From the NCBI GenBank assembly GCA_015522685.1, contig WALU01000009.1, forward strand, positions 1 through 51,290: a DNA stretch of 51,290 nucleotides, read 5' to 3'. This document shows, in pieces, positions 33,680 to 42,854 of the stretch (position 1 is its first letter; each line of letters opens with the position of its first letter). A program made the translations under genes and the position numbers. The notes under the pieces were generated by a model that was not told the origin of the DNA, ran no database searches, and saw only the letters and a program-made list of their open reading frames with translations. The DNA comes from Thermoproteota archaeon (GTDB taxonomy: Archaea; Korarchaeota; Korarchaeia; Korarchaeales; Korarchaeaceae).

Positions 33680-35098
33680 CTCCTCTATTCTCCATTTTGT
33701 CCCTTGAGGCGTGTCTTGTATTTCCACTCCTGTTTCCCTTAGTCTTGCTCTTATCTCATCAGCTAGCTCATATTCTCTTCTTTTCCTAAGTAAGGACCTA
33801 ATTCCTATTAGTATTGTTATCAGGTTGTTCAGCATAGAGATATCTGTTCCTCCTTTTATTCTCAGCCCTAGGATGTTTAAGAGATCATTGTAAGTAGAAG
33901 CTAAACTAAGCTTTCCTCCCTCAGTTATAAGGCCATGACCGTCGGCATATGCGTTAACAAGTTTCATCATCTCAAAAAGATCTGCTAACGCCTGAGCAGT
34001 ATTTATATCATCCTTCATAGAGTTAAAGAAATTCTCCTTAAGTTCTCCTATCTTTTTTATTAGCTTTAACTCACCTTCACTCGCTTCATCTGTTATATCC
34101 ATTTCTAGGAGATTATTATAACTATTTACTATTCTATCGAAGTTATTCTTCGCTTGATCCACTAGATCCCACCTGAAATCTATTGGAGAGCGATAATGCC
34201 TCGATAATAGAAATATCCTGAGGACATTAGCATCATATCTCTCCAATGCATCCCTTATGGTCACGAAGTTCCCGAGAGACTTGGACATCTTCTCTCCCTC
34301 AACTGTGAGGAGACCTGTGTGAACCCAGTATCTTACGAAAGGTTTAACTCCAGTGAAGCTCTCTGCTTGAGCAATCTCGGCCTCATGATGGGGGAAGGAC
34401 AGCTCTATAGCCCCTCCATGAATGTCATACTGCTTCCCAAAATGTTTCAGAGTTATAGCTGTATCCTCTATATGCCATCCAGGCCTTCCATAACCCCATG
34501 GAGACTTCCATCCAAATTCGTCTCTGGGCCTCGCCCTCCATAAGGCAAAATCTCCTGGATTCCTCTTTGTTAGATCTGGTTCTATCCTATGAACCCTGAG
34601 TTCCTCTGGTTTCTGACCAGACAGCTTCCCATAATCTGAGAAGGCTGTTATATCAAAGTAGACTCCAGTTTCAGTTACATAGGCATATCTGTTCCTTAGA
34701 AGTCCTTCTATCTGTTCAAAGATCTCAGGGAGGTAGTCCGATGCTCTAGCGTACAGATTCACGCTTGTGATGTTCAAGACTTTCATATCCTCATAATAAT
34801 GCTGTTCAAATTCCCTAGCCAGTTCCAATGGATGCTTCCCTTCCTCTTTAGCTCTGTTGACTATCTTATCATCGACGTCGGTTATGTTCTGTAGGTAAAA
34901 AACCGAGTAGCCTGCCCTTCTGAGAAACCTAGCCAAAGTATCGTAGAATACATAGGTCCTTGCATGCCCTAAGTGAGAGTAATCGTATACAGTAGGGCCG
35001 CAGACAAACATGAACACTCTTTTGCCATATAAAGGCTTGAATTCTTCCAAGGAACGAGAAAGTGTGTTATATACCTTTATCTCAGCAAAGATAGTCAC
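33650..35098 (-). CDS. cysS: Cysteinyl-tRNA synthetase
   Basis: A 482-residue class I synthetase. It has the zinc and HIGH region FMFVCGPTVYDYSHLGHARTY, then LQNITDVDDKIVNRAKEEG, GRPGWHIEDTAI, GGAIELSFPHHEAEIAQAES, YWVHTGLLTVEGEKMSKSLGNF (KMSKS), and a helical C-terminal domain with the zinc ligands typical of the family. Length is normal. It is convergent with the CLC gene, overlapping by 30 bases. The 1 kb upstream holds no intact gene. Confidence 0.97.
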   Translation of the reverse strand: MTIFAEIKVYNTLSRSLEEFKPLYGKRVFMFVCGPTVYDYSHLGHARTYVFYDTLARFLRRAGYSVFYLQNITDVDDKIVNRAKEEGKHPLELAREFEQHYYEDMKVLNITSVNLYARASDYLPEIFEQIEGLLRNRYAYVTETGVYFDITAFSDYGKLSGQKPEELRVHRIEPDLTKRNPGDFALWRARPRDEFGWKSPWGYGRPGWHIEDTAITLKHFGKQYDIHGGAIELSFPHHEAEIAQAESFTGVKPFVRYWVHTGLLTVEGEKMSKSLGNFVTIRDALERYDANVLRIFLLSRHYRSPIDFRWDLVDQAKNNFDRIVNSYNNLLEMDITDEASEGELKLIKKIGELKENFFNSMKDDINTAQALADLFEMMKLVNAYADGHGLITEGGKLSLASTYNDLLNILGLRIKGGTDISMLNNLITILIGIRSLLRKRREYELADEIRARLRETGVEIQDTPQGTKWRIEELSEEESRSL

Positions 35099-35225
35099 CC
35101 ATATTCAGCACCGTTTCATTGCTACATTTGTAAATTAAAAAGTTAGCAATCTATAGAGTGAATTGAATAGCCATATTGGAGAGATCTTAATAAAGGAGGT
35201 CCTAGGGATCTAGCTTGAGATATGT

Positions 35226-36023
35226 ATGTTTAGGGTAGAAAGTCAAAGAGAGTGGGAAGATCTAGTACTTAGAGGCCTTAAAGAAGAGCTTTGGGCATTG
35301 GAAGTCGCTGCTGAGATGTCTCTTGATGTGATCGAGGAGCCCGAAAAGCTAAAAATGAAGTTAGAGATTTCTTTTCCCACCTAGTTTGACTAGCTGATAA
35401 TTGCGAATCGCTGGTTTCTTAGGTAACGAAACCATCTTGTGCTAAGCTTAAGGAGAGGTTTATTAAACCTAGAGTCCTGCCTAGGAGGATGAACTTATCA
35501 ATACCCGATCTCGTACTCTTAAGAAGGATGTTTAACTCTATTCCAGTCCTCTAGAGGAGTCCATATGAGGAAGTTCTAGGAATGGCTCCCCACTCTCATA
35601 TCATTTTATCCAGTTCTAAGTAAGCGAATTCCAACCTTAATATAATGGTTCTTAAATCCTCGCAGTTGTTCAAGGCTTAGATGTGACTAGTAAGGATATA
35701 GGTCTTCTCTCCCCAGGAGTGACCCTCAATACTATAGAAGAGATTTATCAGGAATCTTCTGGTAGAGAAGAGATGAGGATAGAATTGTTTGGAGATAAGA
35801 AGAGGTCATGTTTTTACTATATATTATCTTCTCGATGAAAGACCTATTCCTATAGAGATATTCACGACTACTCTCTTAGAAGATCTATCACCGATGTTTG
35901 AAGGGCATATAACAGAAATTATAAGGTAGAGTGTAAAATTCCTCTCACTATCTGTGGAAGCTTATATGTTGCTTGAGGTAGCTAGGGGATTGAGATCTCT
36001 ATTGAAAGATTTAGGGGAGTAAT
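35226..36023 (+). pseudogene. Decayed locus of unrecognised genes
   Basis: No complete gene fits the 1 kb between cysS and the DUF4430 gene. A 52-codon frame starts at ATG 35226 (MFRVESQREWEDLVLRG) and stops at 35384. From GTG 35683 a frame gives GLLSPGVTLNTIEEIYQESS and breaks near 35810. A shifted frame continues as HVFTIYYLLDERPIPIEIFT and FEGHITEIIR. It passes an in-frame TAG, and ends LSLSVEAYMLLEVARGLRSL at TAA near 36021. The second part therefore looks like one protein of about 113 residues with one frameshift and one stop. I do not recognise either family. Confidence 0.5.
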
Positions 36024-36122
36024 AATTGACTGAGAACGTGTGGAAGATTTAACAATAAAGTTAAATTTAGAGGAAAAACTTAGAAAATTGAAGGAGATTG
36101 TTCAAAGCTAGTCTATATGCAT

Positions 36123-36566
36123 TTAAGGCTTACTTGGTGGATAACTGTTTGTATTTTCATAGTACCACAGGAGGGTTTCTCCTTTGGAGACAACATATTT
36201 ATCGGCTGCCACTGGACCAAGGATCCATCCGGAACGCCCAGCCCAGTACCACCACATCCAATAATAAGGTTTCTTATTTTCAATGCCGTTAATTGAATTC
36301 ACGAAAGAGCCGGACGGGTAGGTCGTGTAGTTCACGTTAGCTGCAATCTTAGTTACATCAAGTAACGTGTTTCCCTTTATCACTTTAGTGTCATTATGCC
36401 AGAAAATCGTGCCATTCTTGCATTTGAATCCTATATTTACTGTTATTCCCTGCTTACTTTTGACTATCTTTATTTGCTGATTAATTTCATTAATCCATAG
36501 AGCTGTAGCAGCTATTGCCCATATCAAGAACAGGACAGAAAGTACTTTCCATCCCTTCTCACTCAT
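36123..36566 (-). CDS. DUF4430-domain exported protein
   Basis: About 147 residues from the ATG at 36566, which follows GGTGATG; two more ATGs lie 6 and 9 bases upstream. An N-terminal membrane anchor or signal (about residues 8-26) is followed by a DUF4430 domain, the transcobalamin-like C-terminal fold. It shows SFVNSINGIENKK, YYWMWWYWAGRSGW and a closing ETLLWYYENTN. DUF4430 domains are found outside the cell in cobalamin-related and other surface proteins. No ligand can be assigned. It stands alone next to the decayed locus. Confidence 0.75.
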   Translation of the reverse strand: MSEKGWKVLSVLFLIWAIAATALWINEINQQIKIVKSKQGITVNIGFKCKNGTIFWHNDTKVIKGNTLLDVTKIAANVNYTTYPSGSFVNSINGIENKKPYYWMWWYWAGRSGWILGPVAADKYVVSKGETLLWYYENTNSYPPSKP

Positions 36567-36637
36567 TAACATCACCTTGGATGGATTATCCGTCCATAAT
36601 CTATTTAATAAATATATGCTAGTGTTACTGGATCGAA

Positions 36638-37252
36638 TTGGAGATCCTAGATAAACTCAAATCTGCGCTGGAAAGAATGCCTGGACCTACTCCAAGCTTC
36701 AGCCTAGTACACGCCGTCTTGATGCTTCTAGTCTTAGAAAATGAATCAGTAGGGAGGAAAAGACTATCATCCATGGTGGACATTGGAGAGGGAAGTACTA
36801 GAAGCCTAATCAAACGTCTAAGGGAAATAGGATTGGTAAATGCGGATAGAAGTGGCTGCTTTTTAACTGAAAGGGGTAAAGAAGCAGTTAGAAAAATTAG
36901 AAGGGTAATGGTTGGTCCTGAGAAGCTTAGGTTGAGCATGATTAGCGATGAGGCATATGTCATGCTCATCAGAGGATTGAGGAGTAAGATAAATGTCTTA
37001 GAGATGAGGGATGAGGCCGTTAGGGTGGGAGGTAGAGGAGCTATAATACTAGTTAGGTCAGGCAATGCGATATTGTTTCCAGAGACAGGAGAGCCCCTGT
37101 CTAAGTACCATCCAGAGGATGAGGAAGTCATAATGGGGCTATCTCCATTAGAAGGAGATATCATTGTTATAGGAATAGGCAACGATCTAAAGGGATCTAG
37201 GACCGCTTCCATTGCAGCTTCTTTGAAGGCCTTGGAATATGCTCATGGCTAG
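36638..37252 (+). CDS. Winged-helix regulator with C-terminal domain (DUF4443-like)
   Basis: A 204-residue protein starting with TTG. Residues about 20-90 form a winged helix (GRKRLSSMVDIGEGSTRSLI and RLREIGLV). The C-terminal half has glycine-rich beta segments (RVGGRGAIILVRSGNAILFP) and GDIIVIGIGND, as in archaeal regulators of the DUF4443 type. TATA-like TTAATAAATATATGC lies about 25-40 bases before the start, so the transcript is short-leadered or leaderless. The CysK-like gene follows by 66 bases on the same strand and is a possible target, by position only. Confidence 0.75.
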   Translation: MEILDKLKSALERMPGPTPSFSLVHAVLMLLVLENESVGRKRLSSMVDIGEGSTRSLIKRLREIGLVNADRSGCFLTERGKEAVRKIRRVMVGPEKLRLSMISDEAYVMLIRGLRSKINVLEMRDEAVRVGGRGAIILVRSGNAILFPETGEPLSKYHPEDEEVIMGLSPLEGDIIVIGIGNDLKGSRTASIAASLKALEYAHG

Positions 37253-37317
37253 TTATATACTCAATGTCCCAATGCGCAACTTTCTTTATGTTCTCTAACG
37301 AAAAATAATTGATCGCT

Positions 37318-38187
37318 ATGAGAGATCTCCAGGAGCTTGTGGGTAATACCCCTATTTTGGAAGTAGAGGAGAATATTTTATTTAAGCTTGAGTATATAAA
37401 TCCAAGCGGGAGTCATAAGGACAGAATGGCCTTATCCATGCTTCTCGATTTAATAGATAGGAAGGGAGAAGATGGCGCCATAGTCGAAGCTACAAGTGGG
37501 AGCACTGGTGTTGCGCTTTCCCTTTACGGTAATCTAATGAGATTCAATGTCTACATAACAGCTAAGGAAGAGACGAGCCCTGTGAAGATATCTCTAATGA
37601 GAAAACTTGGAAGTAATGTGATGCTCTGCCCTGACGTCCCACCTGATGATCCAAGAAGTATCCACTCAGTAGCTAAGAGGATAGCCAAGGAGAAAGGAGC
37701 TTACTTCTTGGAGCAGGATTCAAATCCTGCTAATCCTAAAGGACAAGAAACTATGGCAGATGAAATAATGAAACAAGTTAAGCATGTAGATATATTTGTA
37801 ATGGGCGTAGGGACCGGAGGGACCGTAACGGGAGTTGCTAGAAAGCTAAAGAAGGAATTTGGAACTAGAATAATAGCCGTTACTCCAGAAGGATCTGCTC
37901 TGGCGAAGAAATTCGGGCTAAGTGGCGAGTTTAAGGGAGATATAGAAGGATATGGAGCCTTTGATATACCTGAAAACCTCGATCTGTCGCTGGTCGACGA
38001 GGTTTATGCCGTTAGTCCTCAGGAAGCAATGAATTGGACCTCTAAATTGGTTTCTAAGGGAGTCTTAGGAGGAATGTCATCGGGCGCTCATTACAAGGCA
38101 GCCCGATATGCCCGTGAGAAGTATGGAGGGACTGTGATCACTGTAGCAGCAGATCACGTTTTATTCCACCCCAGGCTGCTAGGATAA
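37318..38187 (+). CDS. CysK-family PLP-dependent enzyme
   Basis: About 289 residues from the ATG at 37318; a TTG lies 9 bases earlier. It is a fold-type II PLP enzyme: the PLP lysine is in NPSGSHKDRMALSM, phosphate binding in VEATSGSTGVALS and VMGVGTGGTVTGVARK, and the Ser near the C-terminus in GGMSSGAHYKAA. It is shorter than most O-acetylserine sulfhydrylases and has His instead of the usual Val/Phe before Lys in the active-site loop. Cysteine or cystathionine-type beta-replacement is likely. The donor (O-acetylserine, O-phosphoserine or another) is not clear. Confidence 0.8.
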   Translation: MRDLQELVGNTPILEVEENILFKLEYINPSGSHKDRMALSMLLDLIDRKGEDGAIVEATSGSTGVALSLYGNLMRFNVYITAKEETSPVKISLMRKLGSNVMLCPDVPPDDPRSIHSVAKRIAKEKGAYFLEQDSNPANPKGQETMADEIMKQVKHVDIFVMGVGTGGTVTGVARKLKKEFGTRIIAVTPEGSALAKKFGLSGEFKGDIEGYGAFDIPENLDLSLVDEVYAVSPQEAMNWTSKLVSKGVLGGMSSGAHYKAARYAREKYGGTVITVAADHVLFHPRLLG

Positions 38188-38267
38188 TTCGGAATATTTC
38201 AAACTTTTTCTCACATATTTTTATCCTTCAATTGGATAAAATCTTATGGAAGTTTATTCATTTTTTC

Positions 38268-38564
38268 TTATAGTGATTTTATGTAGCTCTCATAGTGGTC
38301 GGTTACTTTTACTATCCTAATGTTAAGGAAAAATTCTTCCTTCAAAGCAAATCTGTAGATGATTTCCAGAGCTACTACTATTATCATTATCTCAGCCATC
38401 GGAGCTCTCCAAATGAGTAGATCTAATATAAGTAAGAAGAGAGCTCCCACAATAATCAGGGACAATGGAATCATAGCACCTGGGAGGAAGATTTCGGTAA
38501 CAGTTCGCTTGACATTTACCATAAAGATGCCAAGGCAGTAGCAATGAAGGAAGGCCACGAGCAT
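38268..38564 (-). CDS. Small hydrophobic protein, unknown
   Basis: A 98-residue frame with three hydrophobic stretches (VAFLHCYCLGIFMV, LIIVGALFLLILDLLIW, IMIIVVALEIIYRFAL), so probably a membrane protein. GAGGGGG lies just upstream of the ATG but is very close to it. No family recognised. It stands alone between the CysK-like and AmrS genes. Confidence 0.45.
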   Translation of the reverse strand: MLVAFLHCYCLGIFMVNVKRTVTEIFLPGAMIPLSLIIVGALFLLILDLLIWRAPMAEIMIIVVALEIIYRFALKEEFFLNIRIVKVTDHYESYIKSL

Positions 38565-38802
38565 AGCCCCCTCGCTTGGAGGATATGTTCAATCTTCTAG
38601 CATACCAGACAAAGGAGATTATACTACCTTAGAGGTTCCAAGAGAGAGATTAAGCTAAACTCTCGTCATTAAAGTCTCTAGACAAGCTGGAGAAAGAGGA
38701 GTTCAATATGATCGATCTTACAAATAACATTATAGACATGGATGCCAGTTATTATAGTACTAGTTAATATACTATATCAGTAAGGAAACTAAAGGAGACA
38801 GG

Positions 38803-39891
38803 TTAAAGAAAGCTCATCCGCCCTCTACTTTCCCTACACCTGCCAACTATAGGTATTGATTGTCCGCACTTTGGACATTTATTATTCTCAGTAATATTGC
38901 ACTTCTCAACCGTAAACCCGTACCTCTTTATCAAGAGAGTTCCACAATTAGGGCAGTATGTATTCTCGTTTGGGTCTCCTGGCAAATTTCCTGAATATAC
39001 GTATTTGACTCCCTCCTCTCTTGCTATTCCCGTGGCCCTTTCTATGGTTTTTATAGGAGTGGGGGGTAGGTGCTTCATCCTGAAGTGAGGATAGAATCGA
39101 GAGAAGTGAACAGGAGTCTCATCTCCAACTTCGTTCACAACCCACCTAGCGAAGGCTTTTATTTCATCAGGATTGTCATTAAGCGTAGGAATTATTAGAT
39201 AGGTGACTTCTACATGTTTTCCAGCCCTTTTAAGAGCTATAACTGTATCTAACACAGGTTTAAGGAACGGGGTTTTCGTAACTTTCCTATAAAACTCGTC
39301 CGTAAATGCCTTTACATCGACATTGGCTGCATCTATCAACGGAATAAGCCTCCTTCTAGCTTCTTCACTCCAGTAACCATTAGTAACACTTAGAGTTGCA
39401 AGTCCGTGCTTCTTAGCGAGCTTAGCTGTTTTCACAACCCATTCCATACTTACTATAGTAGGTTCATTATAGGTAAAGGCTATACTCGAGGCTCCAAGCT
39501 CTATAGCCTCCTTGACAGCTACATCAGGCTGGAGATCTCTTAAATAGGAGAAGGTCTCTGGGTCTGATTGACTTATTATCCAGTTCTGACAATGGTCACA
39601 GAATAAGTTGCAGCCAACTGTTCCTATGCTGTAAGCATAAGTGCCAGGCATGAAATGGAAGAATGGCTTCTTCTCTATTGGATCCATGGCAACGCTACTT
39701 ACTTTCCCGTAATTTACCTCGCACAAAACTCCATCAACATTTAATCTAGTTTTACAGACTCCATACATTCCAGGAGGAATTATGCACTTCCTAGGGCATG
39801 CTAGACATCGAACTCTTCCATCTCCCAAAGGTTCTTGGAGCTCGGCAACAACATGATATGGATTATCATCTGGGCACTTCTTGACCATCAC
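38803..39891 (-). CDS. amrS: AmmeMemoRadiSam system radical SAM protein
   Basis: A 362-residue radical SAM protein. It has an N-terminal cysteine cluster (CLACPRKCIIPPGMYGVC), the SAM motif CNLFCDHC in IGTVGCNLFCDHCQNW, then SIAFTYNEPTIV, LSVTNGYWSEEA, and two zinc-ribbon pairs at the C-terminus (YCPNCGTLL and CPKCGQSIP). This layout is typical of AmrS, which usually occurs with MEMO and AMMECR1 proteins. Neither partner is visible in the window. The AMMECR1/MEMO/AmrS set is associated with protein or RNA modification, with details unsettled. Confidence 0.88.
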   Translation of the reverse strand: MMVKKCPDDNPYHVVAELQEPLGDGRVRCLACPRKCIIPPGMYGVCKTRLNVDGVLCEVNYGKVSSVAMDPIEKKPFFHFMPGTYAYSIGTVGCNLFCDHCQNWIISQSDPETFSYLRDLQPDVAVKEAIELGASSIAFTYNEPTIVSMEWVVKTAKLAKKHGLATLSVTNGYWSEEARRRLIPLIDAANVDVKAFTDEFYRKVTKTPFLKPVLDTVIALKRAGKHVEVTYLIIPTLNDNPDEIKAFARWVVNEVGDETPVHFSRFYPHFRMKHLPPTPIKTIERATGIAREEGVKYVYSGNLPGDPNENTYCPNCGTLLIKRYGFTVEKCNITENNKCPKCGQSIPIVGRCRESRGRMSFL

Positions 39892-39974
39892 TATTTAAGC
39901 AAGTGAAGAGATTAAATGCTTTCCTTCCCTTAAGTTTATTTCTAACCTAAAGCCGTTGCTTAGGAGGGATAGCT

Positions 39975-41096
39975 ATGCCTATTGGAAGAATAGAAGTCTA
40001 CACTGTAGAGCTTCCGTATATGCAGCCCTTTACCATTTCCTTAGGAACGTCCACGAGAAGCGTAGATGTCGTTGTTAAAATGATAGATGATGAGAGTAGA
40101 GTTGGATGGGGAGAGGCCTCCCCGGCAAAAAGGATTATTGGCGAGAGTGAGGAGACGATAGTAGCAGCTATGCATACCCTTGCACCTACGATAATAGGCG
40201 AGGATCCTATAAATATTGAGAGAATAGAGGAGAAAATGGATAGAGCCATATTAGGAAATACATCAGCTAAACTATGCTTAGAGATAGCTGCTCTTGATTT
40301 AAAAGGGAAGATCCTTGGAGTTAGGATGAGAGATCTCCTAGGCGGATATAGAGATAAAGTTGAGACCGATTTTACGATAGGGATAAAGAGCCCAGAGGAT
40401 ATGGCCAAAGAAGCATTATCTATCGTAGAGAGGGGCTTCAAGATAATAAAGCTTAAGGTTGGTACAAATGTGGAAGAGGACATTGCTAGAGTCAAAGCTG
40501 TGAGGGATGCCGTTGGTAAGGATATAAGGCTCAGGATAGATGCTAATCAGGGATGGACTGTAAAGCAAGCAATAAAGGCATTGATAGAAATGGATCGTTA
40601 TGACCTAGAACTGGCTGAGCAGCCTGTTAAATGGAATGATCTCGATGGAATGGCTGTTCTAACTAGCACGAGCCCTATACCAATAATGGCCGATGAGACA
40701 GTTCACACACCAGAGGATGCCCTTAGAGTTGTAGAAATAGGAGCAGCAGATTATATAAACATAAAACTCACAAAGGCTGGAGGGCTATTCAAGGCTAGAA
40801 GGATAGCTGCCATAAGTGAGACAGCAGGCATACCAAACATGATAGGATGTATGATGGAGGGGGGAGTTAGCATTACAACAGCTGTCCACTTCGCAGCTGC
40901 AACCAGAAACGTGGTAACTACGGATCTAGATTCCGACCTCTCGCTCAAGGAAGACTTTGTTGAAGGAGGATCTGGTTGTAGCAATGGATATAGAACGCTG
41001 CCAGAAGGCTCAGGACTCGGAAACCTCAAGATAAAAGAGGAAAAGCTAAGGTCAAGAGCTGTATTCGAGGAGGGTGGTACCTCTCAAACCTTCTGA
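39975..41096 (+). CDS. Dipeptide epimerase-like enolase superfamily enzyme
   Basis: A 373-residue member of the muconate-lactonizing/mandelate racemase branch. The catalytic layout is that of L-Ala-D/L-Glu epimerases: KLKVG (K159, K161), DANQGW (D189), EQPV (E215), MADET (D240), the acid/base lysine in NIKLTKAGG (about K264-K267), and GCMMEGGVSI. It would interconvert stereocentres in small dipeptides. The Opp operon at the right end is a plausible source of peptides. The last 13 bases overlap the convergent exported-protein gene. Exact substrate unknown. Confidence 0.85.
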   Translation: MPIGRIEVYTVELPYMQPFTISLGTSTRSVDVVVKMIDDESRVGWGEASPAKRIIGESEETIVAAMHTLAPTIIGEDPINIERIEEKMDRAILGNTSAKLCLEIAALDLKGKILGVRMRDLLGGYRDKVETDFTIGIKSPEDMAKEALSIVERGFKIIKLKVGTNVEEDIARVKAVRDAVGKDIRLRIDANQGWTVKQAIKALIEMDRYDLELAEQPVKWNDLDGMAVLTSTSPIPIMADETVHTPEDALRVVEIGAADYINIKLTKAGGLFKARRIAAISETAGIPNMIGCMMEGGVSITTAVHFAAATRNVVTTDLDSDLSLKEDFVEGGSGCSNGYRTLPEGSGLGNLKIKEEKLRSRAVFEEGGTSQTF

Positions 41097-41647
41097 TTCT
41101 TATATGAGTTCAATATCGCTCTCTTGAATGCCGATATAGCTTCAATTCCTTTTTTCTTTCCTGAATTTACTAAAATTTCGAAGTACCATGAATTTCCATA
41201 CCAGAGAGCCAATGTCTGGTTATCTCCTTTATAGGTCAGGTAGCCTCCTTCATTAGTCACAAGGTATTGGATCTTATCTTCAGGCACAGTTTCCTTTAAT
41301 GCCGTTAGCGCCCTTGCTCCAAATTGTATAGCTGATTGTTGATCAGGAAGCTTGGCTATTACGAAGGCTAGAGGTGTTTCATTTTTATAGCTTCCTAGGT
41401 AATAATAAGCTTCACTTCCCCAAGGAAAGTCAAACCCTTGACCCAAGCTTGTTACTGGCTGTCCTCCAAAGAAAGTGAAATCTGAGATATTTAGGCTGAA
41501 TGTAACGTTCTTAGTAGAGCATTCTATGGGAGGAAGGGGCCATTTATCACTTCCTATGGGAGAAGGAGGGGAGCTGAAGGCTAAGACCCCTAACATCATT
41601 ATTGCAGCTAATATTACTGAAGCAATAATCTTAATGTTAAGCTTCAA
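41084..41647 (-). CDS. Exported protein of unknown family
   Basis: A 187-residue protein with a signal peptide or anchor (about residues 6-24) and a soluble extracellular domain without recognised motifs. It has several aromatic beta-strand signs (FTFFGGQPVTSLGQGF, YLTYKGDNQTLALWYGNSW) and a helical C-terminus. It converges with the epimerase gene and overlaps it by 13 bases. No function can be assigned. Confidence 0.6.
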   Translation of the reverse strand: MKLNIKIIASVILAAIMMLGVLAFSSPPSPIGSDKWPLPPIECSTKNVTFSLNISDFTFFGGQPVTSLGQGFDFPWGSEAYYYLGSYKNETPLAFVIAKLPDQQSAIQFGARALTALKETVPEDKIQYLVTNEGGYLTYKGDNQTLALWYGNSWYFEILVNSGKKKGIEAISAFKRAILNSYKNQKV

Positions 41648-41699
41648 GCCACCACCATGGTGGAAGCATTTTCCAAGTATTTAATTTAAGGGTGTTCGA

Positions 41700-42854
41700 T
41701 TGAAGGTGTCAGGAGTAGACTTAGGAGCTATAGCTGAAGAGTTTGGCACACCTACTTATATTATTGATTTTAAGAGAGTTAGAAAGAATTACATGAGGCT
41801 AGACAAGGCATTGAACTGTCCTCATGTTATAGCATATGCTTACAAGGCCAACTATGAACCTCAGCTCGTGAGAATGTTGGCGCTCATGGGATCAGGAGCT
41901 ACAGTCCCATCTGCCTATGGAGTAATGCTTGCAATGTGGGCAGGGGTTCCACCCGAGAAGGTTGTTCTTGTTGGTCCCAGTCCTTCTAGGCAAGATCTGG
42001 AGGAGGCTGTAATGTATAAAGCTTTGATTTCCGTAGAGAGCGAGTCAGAAGTGGAGGCTCTTGGAAGGATAGGCAAGGCTAGAGTAATGATCAGGGTGAA
42101 CACGGGTGTCGGTGCGGGTGCCCATCCCAGTCTAATTACTGGAGGGCAGAAAACCAAGTTTGGCTTACCTCCTTCTAGAGCTCTAAGCTTAGCTAGATTC
42201 CTTGGTTCTACTATGGAAGTTGAGGGCTTTCACACACATATCGGAAGCCAGATATTATCTGCGGAGCCTTTCAAGAAAGCAGTCGAGCTTCTCACGAAAC
42301 TAGCCAGAGATCTAGGCAAAGTGAACGTGATTGATATGGGAGGAGGACTGGGAATTCCCTACCTCAATGAAAAGAAGTTCCCTCTTGAGGAATATTCACA
42401 GGTAGTATGCAGGGCTTCTGAGAATATTGGAGCCCTCCTCGTCATTGAATCAGGGAGGTATATAGTTGGGGATGCTGGCTATCTGTTAACTAGGGTGAAT
42501 TATGTAAAGGAAGTTGGTAAGGAGAAATGGTTACTAATTGATGCAGGCATGAACGACTTCCTCAGGCCAGCTCTCTATAATGCCAAACATAGAATTACGG
42601 TTGATAAGGAGAAACCCAAGGAAAAGTATTTAGTAGCTGGGCCTATATGCGAATCAGCCGACTTATTTGGAGAATATGACCTACCTAAGCTTGGGGAAGG
42701 TGATCTCGTAGTGATAAGAGATGTCGGTGCTTATGGCTTCTCCATGGCAAGCAGGTATAACCTAAGACCATTGCCAGCGGTCGTAGCGGTTGACAATGGG
42801 AAGTACAACTTACTGAGAGAAAGAGAAAACTTCGGTCGGGCAATCTTTGGCTAA
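41700..42854 (+). CDS. lysA: Diaminopimelate decarboxylase-like PLP enzyme
   Basis: A 384-residue fold-type III enzyme. The PLP lysine is in VIAYAYKANYEPQ; HTHIGSQ and MGGGLGIPY bind phosphate. GPICESADLFGEYDLPKL is the conserved catalytic segment, and the second active-site block is ESGRYIVGDAG, where E-P-G-R is usual. It matches diaminopimelate/ornithine-type decarboxylases. The start is TTG at 41700, with TATTTAATTTA about 20 bases upstream, so translation may be leaderless. A role in lysine synthesis is most likely; a related amino acid is possible. Confidence 0.85.
   Translation: MKVSGVDLGAIAEEFGTPTYIIDFKRVRKNYMRLDKALNCPHVIAYAYKANYEPQLVRMLALMGSGATVPSAYGVMLAMWAGVPPEKVVLVGPSPSRQDLEEAVMYKALISVESESEVEALGRIGKARVMIRVNTGVGAGAHPSLITGGQKTKFGLPPSRALSLARFLGSTMEVEGFHTHIGSQILSAEPFKKAVELLTKLARDLGKVNVIDMGGGLGIPYLNEKKFPLEEYSQVVCRASENIGALLVIESGRYIVGDAGYLLTRVNYVKEVGKEKWLLIDAGMNDFLRPALYNAKHRITVDKEKPKEKYLVAGPICESADLFGEYDLPKLGEGDLVVIRDVGAYGFSMASRYNLRPLPAVVAVDNGKYNLLRERENFGRAIFG

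Noticed and set aside
36625-37212. 195-codon minus frame opposite the winged-helix regulator
   Set aside because: The plus frame has a winged helix, TATA box and sensible start; the minus frame is Ser/Leu-rich shadow sequence.
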